DNA of 64,000 bases from Caloranaerobacter sp050286925 (GTDB lineage Bacteria; Bacillota; Clostridia; Tissierellales; Thermohalobacteraceae), in the NCBI RefSeq assembly GCF_050286925.1, contig NZ_JBFWFX010000004.1:124001-188000 (forward strand). The letters run 5' to 3'. The notes below the pieces were generated by a model. It did no database searches. It was not told the DNA's origin and saw only the letters and a list, made by a program, of their open reading frames with translations. A program made the translations under genes and the position numbers. This document shows, piece by piece, positions 8,955-17,256 of the stretch (its first letter is position 1; every line of letters starts with the position of its first letter).

Positions 8955-10481
8955 ATGGGGAAAGTGATTATAGATGGTTACAACTTAACAATTAGTGATG
9001 TAGTAAATGTTGCGAGAAATGGATATATTGTAGAGTTGTCTGATGATGCGATTTTAAGAGTTAAAAAAGCTAGAGAACTTGTAGATAAGTTTGTTGAAAA
9101 TGAAAAGGTTGTATATGGGATTACAACTGGATTTGGAAAGTTTAGTGAGACGGTTATTTCAAAAGAAGAGACAAAACAATTGCAGAAAAATCTAATTATG
9201 AGCCATTCATGTGGAGTAGGAAATCCTTTAAGCGAAGAGATAGTTAGGGCCGTAATGCTTCTAAGAGCAAATGCTTTAGCTAAAGGAAATTCAGGAATTA
9301 GGCTAAGCACTCTCCAAACTTTAATTGATATGTTAAACAAAGGAGTACATCCAATAATACCAGAGAAAGGTTCTTTGGGGGCAAGTGGTGATTTAGCACC
9401 TCTATCACATATGGTTTTAGTACTTTTAGGTGAAGGAGAAGCAATATACAAAGGAGAAAGATTGAGTGGGAAAGAGGCAATGAACAAAGCTGGTATTCAA
9501 ACAGTTGAATTAACATCAAAAGAAGGTTTAGCACTAATTAATGGTACTCAAATAATGACGGCTATTGGAGCTTTAACAGTTTACGATTCGAAACAATTAA
9601 TGAAAATTGCAGATATATCTGCAGCATTGACAATAGAGGCACTTAATGGAATAATAGATGCTTTTGATGAAAGAGTCCATAAAGTTAGACCTCATTTAGG
9701 TCAAATTAAAACAGCTAGCAATATTAGAAGACTATGTGAAAATAGCGGAAACATAACAAGACAAGGTGAGATAAGAGTTCAAGATGCATATACTTTAAGA
9801 TGTATTCCACAAATTCATGGTGCTAGTAAAGATGCTTTAGAATATGTTGAAGAAAAAATAAATATAGAGATAAATTCAGCAACAGATAATCCTCTGATTT
9901 TTAGTGATGATGAATTTGTAGTTTCAGGGGGCAATTTCCATGGACAACCTATCGCTTTAGCTATGGATTTCTTAGGAATTGCTTTATCTGAAATAGCTAA
10001 TTCTTCAGAGAGAAGAATTGAAAGATTAGTAAATCCACAATTGAGTGGGCTACCAGCGTTTTTGGCAGAAAAGGGAGGATTAAATTCTGGATTTATGATA
10101 GCACAATATACAGCAGCTTCGCTTGTATCTGAAAACAAGGTACTTGCACATCCTGCAAGTGTAGATTCAATACCTTCTTCTGCAAATCAAGAAGATCATG
10201 TTAGTATGGGTACTATTGCTGCAAGAAAGGCAAAAGAAATATTATTTAATGTACAAAATGTACTGGCAATTGAAATGTTAACGGCTGTTCAAGCTATAGA
10301 TTTTAATGGAAGTGAAAAACTAGGAAGAGGAACAAAAACTGCATATAATAAAATTAGGGAGAATATAACGCATGTAGATAAAGATAGGATTTTATATAAA
10401 GATATTAATAAGAGTTTTGAATTAATTAGTTCAGGCGATATTTTAAGAGAAGTAGAATCATATATAGGTGAATTAGAGTAG
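8955..10481 (+). CDS. hutH: Histidine ammonia-lyase
   Basis: Converts L-histidine to trans-urocanate and ammonia, first step of histidine degradation; 508 residues, normal length. The Ala-Ser-Gly triad that cyclises to the MIO electrophile is at residues 143-145 within GSLGASGDLAPLSH, in the position known for bacterial HutH. The start follows AGAAGGGGTTGAAAG. No hutU, hutI or formimidoylglutamase gene is present nearby, so the rest of the pathway must be encoded elsewhere or urocanate is an end product. An alternative specificity (for example phenylalanine or tyrosine lyase) is less likely but not excluded. A terminator follows at once. Confidence 0.93.
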   Translation: MGKVIIDGYNLTISDVVNVARNGYIVELSDDAILRVKKARELVDKFVENEKVVYGITTGFGKFSETVISKEETKQLQKNLIMSHSCGVGNPLSEEIVRAVMLLRANALAKGNSGIRLSTLQTLIDMLNKGVHPIIPEKGSLGASGDLAPLSHMVLVLLGEGEAIYKGERLSGKEAMNKAGIQTVELTSKEGLALINGTQIMTAIGALTVYDSKQLMKIADISAALTIEALNGIIDAFDERVHKVRPHLGQIKTASNIRRLCENSGNITRQGEIRVQDAYTLRCIPQIHGASKDALEYVEEKINIEINSATDNPLIFSDDEFVVSGGNFHGQPIALAMDFLGIALSEIANSSERRIERLVNPQLSGLPAFLAEKGGLNSGFMIAQYTAASLVSENKVLAHPASVDSIPSSANQEDHVSMGTIAARKAKEILFNVQNVLAIEMLTAVQAIDFNGSEKLGRGTKTAYNKIRENITHVDKDRILYKDINKSFELISSGDILREVESYIGELE

Positions 10482-10485
10482 TAAG

Positions 10486-10526
10486 ATACGCATGTAGGTC
10501 GTTGACTTACATGTGTATTTTTGTTT
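10486..10526 (+). terminator. Terminator after hutH
   Basis: A 14-base stem (10486-10499 with 10505-10518, two G-T pairs) with a 5-base loop, followed by TTTTGTTT. It begins five bases after the hutH stop. Confidence 0.85.
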
Positions 10527-10531
10527 ATAAT
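10502..10531 (+). promoter_or_regulatory. Possible sigma-A promoter overlapping the hutH terminator
   Basis: TTGACT (10502-10507), 18-base spacer, TATAAT (10526-10531). It would start transcription near 10538, inside the structured element ahead of the DUF896 gene. The TATAAT is also conserved at the second copy of that element, where no -35 box is seen, so the match may be coincidental. Confidence 0.4.
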
Positions 10532-10609
10532 CTATAGGAAATTATATACCTCATTAAATCGTGGGTAATTTTAAATATAATTTCCGTTTATGGATATGAG
10601 CAAAATCTT
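10529..10609 (+). repeat. Structured intergenic element, copy A
   Basis: Inverted repeat: ATCTAT (10530-10535) with ATGGAT (10590-10595) and GGAAATTATAT (10537-10547) with ATATAATTTCC (10575-10585), closing a loop containing TTAAATCGTG. It is followed by GAGCAAAATCT, which can start a weaker second hairpin. A second copy with the same stem, loop core and GCAAAATCT tail lies at 30594-30706. Copy A sits 40 bases before the DUF896 gene. Could be an RNA leader, a small RNA or a protein-binding site; I do not recognise it as a named family. Confidence 0.6.
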
Positions 10610-10647
10610 TATTACAGATTATTTTAGTTATTGGAGGGAGTGTTGTT

Positions 10648-10818
10648 ATGTTATCAAAGGAAAAATTAAATAGAATAAACTATTTGGCTAGAAAATCTAA
10701 AATAGAAGGTTTAACAGAAGAAGAAAAAAAAGAACAAAAAGCTTTAAGAGAAGAATATCTTGAAAATTTTAGAAAAAGTTTTAGAAAACAGTTGAATTCA
10801 ATTAAGTTTGCAGAATAA
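10648..10818 (+). CDS. DUF896 (UPF0291/YnzC-like) microprotein
   Basis: A 56-residue, highly charged protein starting MLSKEKLNRINYLARKSK and continuing GLTEEEKKEQ and LREEYLENFR, which matches the DUF896/YnzC family of short two-helix proteins. In Bacillus subtilis the relative ynzC belongs to the SOS operon yneA-yneB-ynzC; here it stands alone with no LexA box seen. ATG at 10648 follows GGAGGGAG. The gene is short enough to be skipped by length-filtered gene finders. Its 5' leader contains structured element copy A. Confidence 0.85.
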   Translation: MLSKEKLNRINYLARKSKIEGLTEEEKKEQKALREEYLENFRKSFRKQLNSIKFAE

Positions 10819-10889
10819 AAAGAATAGAGGATAAATGAAAAATATGTAGAATAAATGAATATAAATAAAAAAATTAGGGGGTAGTTTAA

Positions 10890-11345
10890 ATGGCTGAAAA
10901 GCAATATGTAGTTTTTAAAATAGGTAATGAGGAATATGGTATAGATATTATGAATGTTAAAGAAATAGGGCCATATCAAAAAAGTGTTAAAGTACCTAAT
11001 GCACCAGTTTTTGTTGAAGGAATAATAAACTATAGGGGAAATGTTATACCTATAATAAGTCTTCATAAAAGATTTAATATTGAACAAAAAGATATTGACA
11101 ATAATACAAGAATTATTGTAATAAACTTAAAAGATAAGCAAATAGGTTTTATAGTAGATGAAGCTTCTCAAACTATTAGATTAGATGATAAAGATATAGA
11201 TCCAGCACCTGATATTGTAACAGGGATAGATAGTAAGTATATTACAGGCGTTGGTAAACTTGATGAAAGATTAATAATTTTAGTTGATTTAGAAAAAATA
11301 TTAACAGAAGAGGAAAAGAAAGAGATAGAGTCTATGGAAGTATAG
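10890..11345 (+). CDS. cheW: Chemotaxis coupling protein CheW
   Basis: A 151-residue single-domain CheW that links methyl-accepting receptors to the CheA kinase on the cytoplasmic face of the membrane. The family pattern is clear: QYVVFKIGNEEYGIDIMNVKEI at the N-terminus, VEGIINYRGNVIPIISL in the middle and a C-terminal LIILVDLEKIL. Start follows AGGGGGTAG. No cheA, cheY or receptor gene is nearby, so it is an orphan cheW; the rest of a chemotaxis system presumably lies elsewhere. Confidence 0.92.
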   Translation: MAEKQYVVFKIGNEEYGIDIMNVKEIGPYQKSVKVPNAPVFVEGIINYRGNVIPIISLHKRFNIEQKDIDNNTRIIVINLKDKQIGFIVDEASQTIRLDDKDIDPAPDIVTGIDSKYITGVGKLDERLIILVDLEKILTEEEKKEIESMEV

Positions 11346-11429
11346 ATTTTTTGACGAAATAGATATTAAGATGTAGTAATATGTATTACGAAAAAATTTA
11401 AAGCTGCCAACATATGATAAAATTTTCAA

Positions 11430-11479
11430 TCCTATTCCTCTATACTTAAATTATGGATAATAAAGTTAGGGGGATAGGA
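11430..11479 (+). promoter_or_regulatory. Hairpin covering the ribosome binding site of the 11480 gene
   Basis: Bases 11430-11442 (TCCTATTCCTCTA) pair along all 13 positions, two of them G-U, with 11467-11479 (TAGGGGGATAGGA), directly abutting the ATG at 11480. The loop is 24 bases. The ribosome binding site AGGGGGA is wholly inside the 3' arm. Confidence 0.55.
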
Positions 11480-11953
11480 ATGAAAAAAAAATTAACTATT
11501 ATGATCGTTTTAATGATTATTACTTTGTTTTTTAGTATTGGACAGGCTCAGATTTATAATGATATAATAAATGAGGCTTTTGTAATAGGAACAATTAGAA
11601 CAATTTTATTAAGTAGAATGAATATAATGAATTCATGTATTTATGAAGGTTTAGATTTAGATATAGCAAAAGAAAAATTAAAAAAAATAGAAGATGATGT
11701 ACTAGTAAGAGAGGATTTAGAATATTTAACTTATTTAAGAGAAAACCCAACGGATTTTGAATATGTTAGTGATTTGAGAATATTAAATGTATCTTTTATT
11801 GACTATAATTTAGAAAAAATCAGTTTTGTAACTGAAATTGAATGGGATATAAAATCTTATGAAAATGAATCAATAGAAGTAGTTAAGTATGAAATAGAGT
11901 TATTAAGAGTAGATGATAAATTTTTATTAACAAAATTTGAGCCACTTAGTTAA
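11480..11953 (+). CDS. Secreted or membrane-anchored protein of unknown function
   Basis: Not recognised. The 157-residue product starts MKKKLTIMIVLMIITLFFSI, a typical signal peptide or single N-terminal membrane anchor, followed by an acidic, mostly polar domain of about 130 residues with no cysteines in its C-terminal half and no motif I can name. ATG at 11480 is preferred over the in-frame ATG at 11453 because it follows AGGGGGATAG and gives a clean signal sequence. The ribosome binding site is buried in a 13-pair hairpin. A terminator follows, so it is a single-gene unit between cheW and degS. Confidence 0.7.
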   Translation: MKKKLTIMIVLMIITLFFSIGQAQIYNDIINEAFVIGTIRTILLSRMNIMNSCIYEGLDLDIAKEKLKKIEDDVLVREDLEYLTYLRENPTDFEYVSDLRILNVSFIDYNLEKISFVTEIEWDIKSYENESIEVVKYEIELLRVDDKFLLTKFEPLS

Positions 11954-11957
11954 TATT

Positions 11958-11980
11958 GCCGATATATTATCGGCTTTTTT
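11958..11980 (+). terminator. Terminator
   Basis: GCCGATA (11958-11964) pairs with TATCGGC (11968-11974) around a 3-base loop, followed by six T. Confidence 0.9.
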
Positions 11981-12097
11981 GTGTTTATAGAATGGTTCAG
12001 AAGTACCATATATTACAAAGATAAAAAAGCAGGATATAAGTAAAATAAAATCGAAATATACTATATTACACATAAAGCAAATATATGAGGTGTAATT

Positions 12098-13261
12098 ATG
12101 AAAAGAAATGTAGTAGATATTAACCGTATAAATGAAGTTTTAAAAAAAACTATAGAATCTATTAATAAAGGAAAAGAAGAAATATTCGATATAGCAGAAA
12201 GTGCTAGAAAAGAATGCGAATCTATAAGAAGAGAATTAGAAGAATTAAAAGAGAGAGTTTCAAAATTAGTGAAAGAAGTAGATATTTTAGAAATTGAAGA
12301 AAAAAATAGTAGGAAAAAATTAATGATTATAAGTAAAAATTTTAAACTTTATACAGAAGAAGATATTAAAAGGGCATATGATAATGCGAAAAATTTGCAG
12401 ATACTATTAATGTTGAAGAGACAGGAAGAAAAAGACCTTATAAATAAAAGAAGAGAGCTAGAGTTAAGGTTAATTAACGCTCAAAAAGTTCTTAAAAAGG
12501 CAGAAAGATTAGTTACTCAAGTTGGTGTTGCTTTAGAGTATTTAAGTGGAAACTTAAGTGACCTGAGTGAAACTATTGAGGATATGCATAAGAAACAATT
12601 ACTAGGAATAAAAATTTTGAAGGCTCAGGAAGAAGAACGACAAAGAGTGGCAAGAGACATTCATGATGGCCCAGCACAGTCACTTGCTAATGTTGTAATT
12701 AAAACAGAAATATGTGAAAGGCTTTTAGATATTGATGTGAATAAAGTTAGAGATGAATTGAAGAATTTAAAAAATATAGTTAGAGAAAGCCTTAAGGATA
12801 TAAGAAAAATAATATATGATCTAAGGCCTATGTCAATTGATGATTTAGGATTTATTCCAACTATAAAGAGATATGGGTATAACTTTTCTGAAGAGACCGG
12901 TATAAATGTTGAAGTTTTTGTAATAGGACAATTTAAAAGTATGGAATCTATTGTTGAAATTACATTATTTAGGATTATACAAGAGGCTTTGAATAACATA
13001 AAAAAACATTCAAAAGCTAAAAATGTTCAGATTAAAATTGAAACTACTTTGAATAACATTAATATAGCTGTGAAAGATGACGGTATCGGGTTTGACGTAG
13101 AGAAAAAGTTAAAAGAAACTAATATAGCTGAAGGAGGATTTGGAATTTTAGGCATGAGAGAAAGGGTAGAATTGCTTAATGGTGAACTTGAAATAATTTC
13201 TTCAATTGGGAGAGGAACTAGCATTATTTTTAAAATACCGATAGACGGGAAGGATGATTAA
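12098..13261 (+). CDS. degS: DegS-like soluble sensor histidine kinase
   Basis: Cytoplasmic histidine kinase of 387 residues without membrane spans. The first 180 residues are a long charged coiled coil (DegS sensor type), then HisKA_3 with the phospho-acceptor in ERQRVARDIHDGPAQSLAN, the LRPMSIDDLGFIPTI segment typical of DegS, and an HATPase_c domain with DDGIGFDV and GFGILGMRER boxes. It phosphorylates the response regulator encoded next, with which it overlaps by 8 bases. In Bacillus DegS/DegU controls exoenzymes, motility and competence; targets here are unknown. ATTACAC (12065-12071) can pair with GTGTAAT (12090-12096) over part of the ribosome binding site. Confidence 0.88.
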   Translation: MKRNVVDINRINEVLKKTIESINKGKEEIFDIAESARKECESIRRELEELKERVSKLVKEVDILEIEEKNSRKKLMIISKNFKLYTEEDIKRAYDNAKNLQILLMLKRQEEKDLINKRRELELRLINAQKVLKKAERLVTQVGVALEYLSGNLSDLSETIEDMHKKQLLGIKILKAQEEERQRVARDIHDGPAQSLANVVIKTEICERLLDIDVNKVRDELKNLKNIVRESLKDIRKIIYDLRPMSIDDLGFIPTIKRYGYNFSEETGINVEVFVIGQFKSMESIVEITLFRIIQEALNNIKKHSKAKNVQIKIETTLNNINIAVKDDGIGFDVEKKLKETNIAEGGFGILGMRERVELLNGELEIISSIGRGTSIIFKIPIDGKDD

Positions 13262-13919
13262 ATTGAAAAAACAGATAACAGTACTTATAGTTGACGACCA
13301 TTCTTTGATGAGACAAGGACTAAAACAGATATTGGAATTAGAAAGTGATATCAAAGTAATAGGACAAGCTTCTAATGGTGAGGAAGCAATTAATATGACT
13401 CTTGAATACAAACCTGATGTTGTATTATTAGATATAAATATGCCTTTGATGAATGGTATAGAGGCTTTAAGAAGGCTAAAGGATATAGGAGTAGATTCGA
13501 AAATAGTCATGCTCACTATTCATGATGATAGAGAGTATTTATATGAAACTTTAAATATAGGTGCAGATGGATATGTATTAAAGGATGCAGATTCAGAAAC
13601 TTTAATAAAAGCAATACGTGATGTTTATAGAGGGAAATCTTTCATTCAACCAAGTCTTGCTACATATTTAGCAAAAGAGTATAAAGTTGCAAATAGAGGT
13701 AGCGATAAAAGTTCGGTTAAAGATGTGTTAACCAGAAGGGAATACGAAGTATTGACTTTAATCGCAGAAGGATTGAATAATAAAGAGATAGCTGAACGAT
13801 TATATATAAGTGAGAAGACAGTTAAAAATCATGTTTCAAATATTTTTAGGAAAATAAATGTAAATGATAGAATACAAGCAGCAATATACGCTTATAGAAA
13901 TAATATTAAAAAGCTTTAA
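13254..13919 (+). CDS. degU: DegU-like response regulator (NarL/FixJ type)
   Basis: Response regulator of about 220 residues, cognate of the upstream DegS-like kinase. Receiver domain: acidic pair in VLIVDDH, phospho-acceptor aspartate in VVLLDINMP, then a LuxR-type helix-turn-helix (LTRREYEVLTLIAEGLNNKEIAERLYISEKTVKNHV, of which about 160-215 forms the fold). The ATG at 13254 overlaps the kinase gene but sits only a few bases from GGGAAGG; a TTG at 13263 has better spacing and would shorten the protein by three residues. No terminator is evident after it. Confidence 0.9.
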   Translation: MIKLKKQITVLIVDDHSLMRQGLKQILELESDIKVIGQASNGEEAINMTLEYKPDVVLLDINMPLMNGIEALRRLKDIGVDSKIVMLTIHDDREYLYETLNIGADGYVLKDADSETLIKAIRDVYRGKSFIQPSLATYLAKEYKVANRGSDKSSVKDVLTRREYEVLTLIAEGLNNKEIAERLYISEKTVKNHVSNIFRKINVNDRIQAAIYAYRNNIKKL

Positions 13920-13970
13920 AAAATAGAGTTTTAATTTTTAGTAATAATGCTGAGAAAGAAATCTATTTTG

Positions 13971-14000
13971 TTGACAATTGTAGATAAAAAGTAAGATAAT
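13971..14000 (+). promoter_or_regulatory. Sigma-A promoter for the M18 aminopeptidase
   Basis: TTGACA (13971-13976), 18-base spacer, GATAAT (13995-14000), about 34 bases before the gene's start. Confidence 0.7.
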
Positions 14001-14033
14001 ATTTATATACCAAAATTAAATAGGAGGGATATG

Positions 14034-15461
14034 ATGAGCGAAAAGTCACAAGGTAAAGTTTTACAGGAAGAATTAACGCATAAATGGGAGAACATTTGGG
14101 AAGTGATAGGAGTTGCTGAAGAGGAAAAGGTTTTCGAGTTTGCTGAGGGATATAAAGAGTTTTTAAACAGAGGAAAAACTGAAAGAGAATCAGCATTAGA
14201 AATAGTTAGGATAGCTAGAGAGAATGGTTACATATCTTTAGAGGAAATCATTGAAAAAGGTATTAAAATTGAACCAGGAATGAAAATTTATGCTGTTAAC
14301 AAAGAAAAAGCAGTAGTAATGTTTGTTATTGGTAAAGAGTGTTTAACTAAAGGAATGAATATAATAGGTTCACATATAGATGCACCTAGAATAGACTTAA
14401 AACCTAATCCTCTTTATGAAGATGGTCAGTTAGCGTTACTTAAAACTCATTATTATGGAGGAATAAAGAAATATCAATGGGTTTCAATGCCTTTAGCATT
14501 ACATGGAGTTGTAATTAAATCAAATGGTGAGAAGGTAAATATAGTTATTGGTGAGGACGAAAATGATCCTGTATTCTTTATTACAGATCTTCTTCCGCAT
14601 TTAGCAAAAGATCAAGTAACTAAAAAGTTAGGTGAAGGTATAACAGGTGAAGGTTTAAATATAATAATAGGAAGTATTCCATATAGAGATAAAGAGTTAA
14701 ATGAAAAAATTAAATTAAATGTACTTAAGTTGTTAAATGAAAAGTACGGTATAAAAGAAGAAGATTTTACTACTGCTGAATTGGAAGTAGTTCCAGCAGG
14801 AAAAGCTAGAGATGTTGGTATCGACAGAAGTTTAATTGCTGCTCATGGACATGACGATAGAGTTTGTGCTTATGCGTCACTTAAAGCAATACTAGAAATT
14901 GATACACCACAAAAAACAGCCGTAGCCTTATTTGTAGATAAAGAAGAGGTAGGAAGCTATGGTAATACAGGAATGCATTCAATGTTCTTTGAAAATGTAG
15001 TGTCAGAATTAATAGAACTTACAACTGAAGGTTATAGTGAATTAAAAACAAAGAGAGCTTTAGCTAATTCAAGAGTTCTTTCTGCCGACGTATGTGCAGC
15101 TTTTGATCCAAACTACCCTGAAGTATTAGATAAGAGAAATGCACCATTTATTGGAAAAGGAGTAACTTTAGTTAAATATACAGGAGTGAGAGGTAAAGCA
15201 GGTTGTAATGATGCTAATGCTGAATATATTAGTGAAATTAGAAGAATATTTAATGAAAACAATGTTGTTTGGCAAATCGGTGAATTAGGTAAAGTAGACC
15301 AAGGTGGTGGAGGAACAATAGCTTACATTTTAGCTAACTATGGAATGGAAGTTGTTGACTGTGGCGTGCCAGTATTGAGTATGCATGCTCCTTATGAACT
15401 TGTAAGTAAATCAGATGTATATATGACATATAAAGGTTATAAAGCTTTCTTTAATGCATAA
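14034..15461 (+). CDS. M18 family aminopeptidase
   Basis: Zinc aminopeptidase of the M18 family (475 residues), removing N-terminal residues from peptides in the cytoplasm. Metal and catalytic positions are visible: GSHIDAPRID, AHGHDDRVCAYASL, DKEEVGSYGNTGMHS, the DVCAAFDPNYPE segment and a C-terminal SMHAPYELVSKSDV with the last metal histidine. Two ATGs occur at 14031 and 14034; the second has better spacing from TAGGAGGG. It has its own promoter and terminator, so it is a single-gene unit. Exact specificity (aspartyl or broader) is not decidable here. Confidence 0.92.
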   Translation: MSEKSQGKVLQEELTHKWENIWEVIGVAEEEKVFEFAEGYKEFLNRGKTERESALEIVRIARENGYISLEEIIEKGIKIEPGMKIYAVNKEKAVVMFVIGKECLTKGMNIIGSHIDAPRIDLKPNPLYEDGQLALLKTHYYGGIKKYQWVSMPLALHGVVIKSNGEKVNIVIGEDENDPVFFITDLLPHLAKDQVTKKLGEGITGEGLNIIIGSIPYRDKELNEKIKLNVLKLLNEKYGIKEEDFTTAELEVVPAGKARDVGIDRSLIAAHGHDDRVCAYASLKAILEIDTPQKTAVALFVDKEEVGSYGNTGMHSMFFENVVSELIELTTEGYSELKTKRALANSRVLSADVCAAFDPNYPEVLDKRNAPFIGKGVTLVKYTGVRGKAGCNDANAEYISEIRRIFNENNVVWQIGELGKVDQGGGGTIAYILANYGMEVVDCGVPVLSMHAPYELVSKSDVYMTYKGYKAFFNA

Positions 15462-15468
15462 GAAAACA

Positions 15469-15498
15469 GGCGGCAATTGATGCCGCCATTTCTCTTTT
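15469..15498 (+). terminator. Terminator after the aminopeptidase
   Basis: GGCGGCA (15469-15475) pairs with TGCCGCC (15481-15487), 5-base loop, followed by the T-rich ATTTCTCTTTT. Confidence 0.88.
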
Positions 15499-15563
15499 GC
15501 TATCAGCTGTTGCCTAATTGTAAACTCAATATCCAGCAGTACCAAGCCCCAAGTGCCTAGTAC

Positions 15564-16472
15564 CTATTTTTGTCCATTAATATAATTGAGAATAAACTCT
15601 TTGAAAGTCAGGTTTAAAGGAGATAGTTGTCTATTTTTATGATAAATTAAGTAGAATTTTCTAGTTAAGTTTATACCTTTCAATTTAAATTTTTTTAGTG
15701 TACCATTTATTACTTCTTTTTCGATAGCCTTTTCAGATATAAAACTAATTCCAATTCCTAATTCTGTAAACTTCTTAATAGTTTCATTATCTTCAACACA
15801 AGCTACAATATTTAAATTATTTAAATTATAATCGTTTTCTTTTAATGCTTTTTCAACTACATGTCTTGTACCAGAACCTAGTTCTCTAAGTATTATTCTT
15901 TCGTTTAATAATATTTTAGGGTCTATTTCCTGGTTATTTTCCCATGGATATTTTTCATTATTAGGGGTAATTAAAACTATATTATCATCTATTAGTTCTA
16001 TGTATTCTAGATGTTTAGAATAATATTTAGCTCCAATTATGCCAAAGTCAGTAATTCCATCTAGTATATTTTTTACAACTTCCTTTGAATCTTTATTATT
16101 TATTGAAAATGTAACGTTTGGGAACTTTTCAGAAAAGCTTTTGATTAACTGTGGCAGAATATATAGTTTCGGTATTGAGCTAGCACTAATTTCTAAATGT
16201 CCTTCTATTTTACCTCTATATACACCTAAACTAAAACAAGCCATGTCTCTAATATTCAGAATATCAATTGCATATTTATATAAAATATTACCGGCTTCTG
16301 TTGGGGTTATTTTCCTTTCAGTTCTATTTAGTAATAAAGTTCCCAATTCGTTTTCTAGATTTTGAATATGATTTGTAACAGTTGGCTGAGTTAAATATAG
16401 TTTTTCAGCAGCTTTAGAAAAACTTTTTAATTTAACTACTTCAACAAAAGTCTCAAGTTGTCTAAAATCCAT
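15564..16472 (-). CDS. LysR family transcriptional regulator
   Basis: LTTR of 302 residues: N-terminal winged helix-turn-helix (MDFRQLETFVEVVKLKSFSK, then LYLTQPTVTNHIQNLE) and a C-terminal periplasmic-binding-like effector domain. The closest types I can recall are CysL and the LysR proteins linked to selenium metabolism in clostridia, but this is not certain and no selenium gene adjoins. Start at 16472 (reading leftward) follows GGTGAT; a longer in-frame start would lie inside the predicted promoter. It is transcribed divergently from the PAP2-like gene, with a dyad between them, the common arrangement for LysR autoregulation. Confidence 0.9.
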   Translation of the reverse strand: MDFRQLETFVEVVKLKSFSKAAEKLYLTQPTVTNHIQNLENELGTLLLNRTERKITPTEAGNILYKYAIDILNIRDMACFSLGVYRGKIEGHLEISASSIPKLYILPQLIKSFSEKFPNVTFSINNKDSKEVVKNILDGITDFGIIGAKYYSKHLEYIELIDDNIVLITPNNEKYPWENNQEIDPKILLNERIILRELGSGTRHVVEKALKENDYNLNNLNIVACVEDNETIKKFTELGIGISFISEKAIEKEVINGTLKKFKLKGINLTRKFYLIYHKNRQLSPLNLTFKEFILNYINGQK

Positions 16473-16494
16473 AATATCACCACTTTCATATTCT

Positions 16495-16511
16495 TTAATT
16501 ATCGTAATTAA
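16495..16511. promoter_or_regulatory. Palindrome, candidate LysR operator
   Basis: TTAATTATCGTAATTAA is a perfect dyad with a 3-base centre and fits the T-N11-A LysR box. Overlapping it, ATCGTA (16501-16506) and TACGAT (16517-16522) form a second dyad spaced by 10 bases. Both lie between the divergent lysR-type and PAP2-like genes. Confidence 0.5.
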
Positions 16512-16529
16512 TAAAATACGATTTGTCAA
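16501..16529 (-). promoter_or_regulatory. Sigma-A promoter of the LysR-type gene
   Basis: On the minus strand: TTGACA (16529-16524), 17-base spacer, TACGAT (16506-16501). The candidate operator overlaps the spacer and the -10 box, which fits autorepression. Confidence 0.6.
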
Positions 16530-16592
16530 TAAATTTAACTTGATTTTATTTCTAGGCTTATTTAGAATAGTAGAGAAGGAGAGTGAATACGA

Positions 16593-17255
16593 ATGACGAA
16601 ATTTTTAAAAGAAAATAAAGATAGATATAAATATGTATTACTTATAATAGTTTTGATAATGCTTAAAGTTTTGTATTTAGTAATAAACACATTAGATATG
16701 AGAAAGCATCACTTAATGAGCTATTTGGATAATTATGTTCCTTTTATTAATTGGATGGTTATACCTTATGTATTATGGTATTTTTATATATGGGGTGTTT
16801 TGTTATATTTATTAATCAAAGATAAAAAGTTATTTGTTACACATTCATTAGCAGTTATTTTGGGACAAACTATTTCTTTAATAATATTTTTATTATATCC
16901 GACATACGTTATTAGACCTGAAGTAGTTGGTAGTGATATTTTTAGCAAGTTAATAATTTTAATATATTCAAACGATAATCCAGTAAATGCTTTTCCAAGC
17001 ATTCATGTATTACAGTCAGTTTTAACTCATGTAGCTATTTTAAATATTAAAGATATAAAGAAACCAATAAAGATATTTTCTTATGTGTTTTCTACAATGG
17101 TTATATTGTCTACAATTACCATAAAACAACATTATGTGATAGATGTTATAGGAGGATATTTATTAGCAACAATATGTGCAAAATTTGTTTATGAAATATT
17201 TTATCGAAGGTACAAAGCTAACACTTTGGACATAATTTTTTCAACAAATGAGTAA
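16593..17255 (+). CDS. PAP2-like membrane phosphatase or phosphotransferase
   Basis: Integral membrane protein of 220 residues with about six hydrophobic segments. It carries PAP2-type motifs: NAFPSIHVLQSV (PSxH) and TITIKQHYVIDVIGG (the HxxxD motif with its usual spacing), resembling the inositol-phosphoryltransferase/PAP2_3 branch. Such enzymes act on lipid phosphates at the membrane surface; the substrate is unknown. The start follows GAAGGAGAG. The gene is divergent from the LysR-type regulator, which may control it, and ends in a terminator. Confidence 0.75.
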   Translation: MTKFLKENKDRYKYVLLIIVLIMLKVLYLVINTLDMRKHHLMSYLDNYVPFINWMVIPYVLWYFYIWGVLLYLLIKDKKLFVTHSLAVILGQTISLIIFLLYPTYVIRPEVVGSDIFSKLIILIYSNDNPVNAFPSIHVLQSVLTHVAILNIKDIKKPIKIFSYVFSTMVILSTITIKQHYVIDVIGGYLLATICAKFVYEIFYRRYKANTLDIIFSTNE

Positions 17256-17256
17256 T

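Noticed and set aside
8978..9487. Open frame of 169 codons on the minus strand inside hutH
   Set aside because: It lies wholly within a well-supported gene with all active-site motifs and has no ribosome binding site of its own; a shadow frame.
10680..11087. Minus-strand frame of 135 codons across the DUF896 and cheW genes
   Set aside because: It is antisense to two recognisable proteins and crosses their ribosome binding sites.
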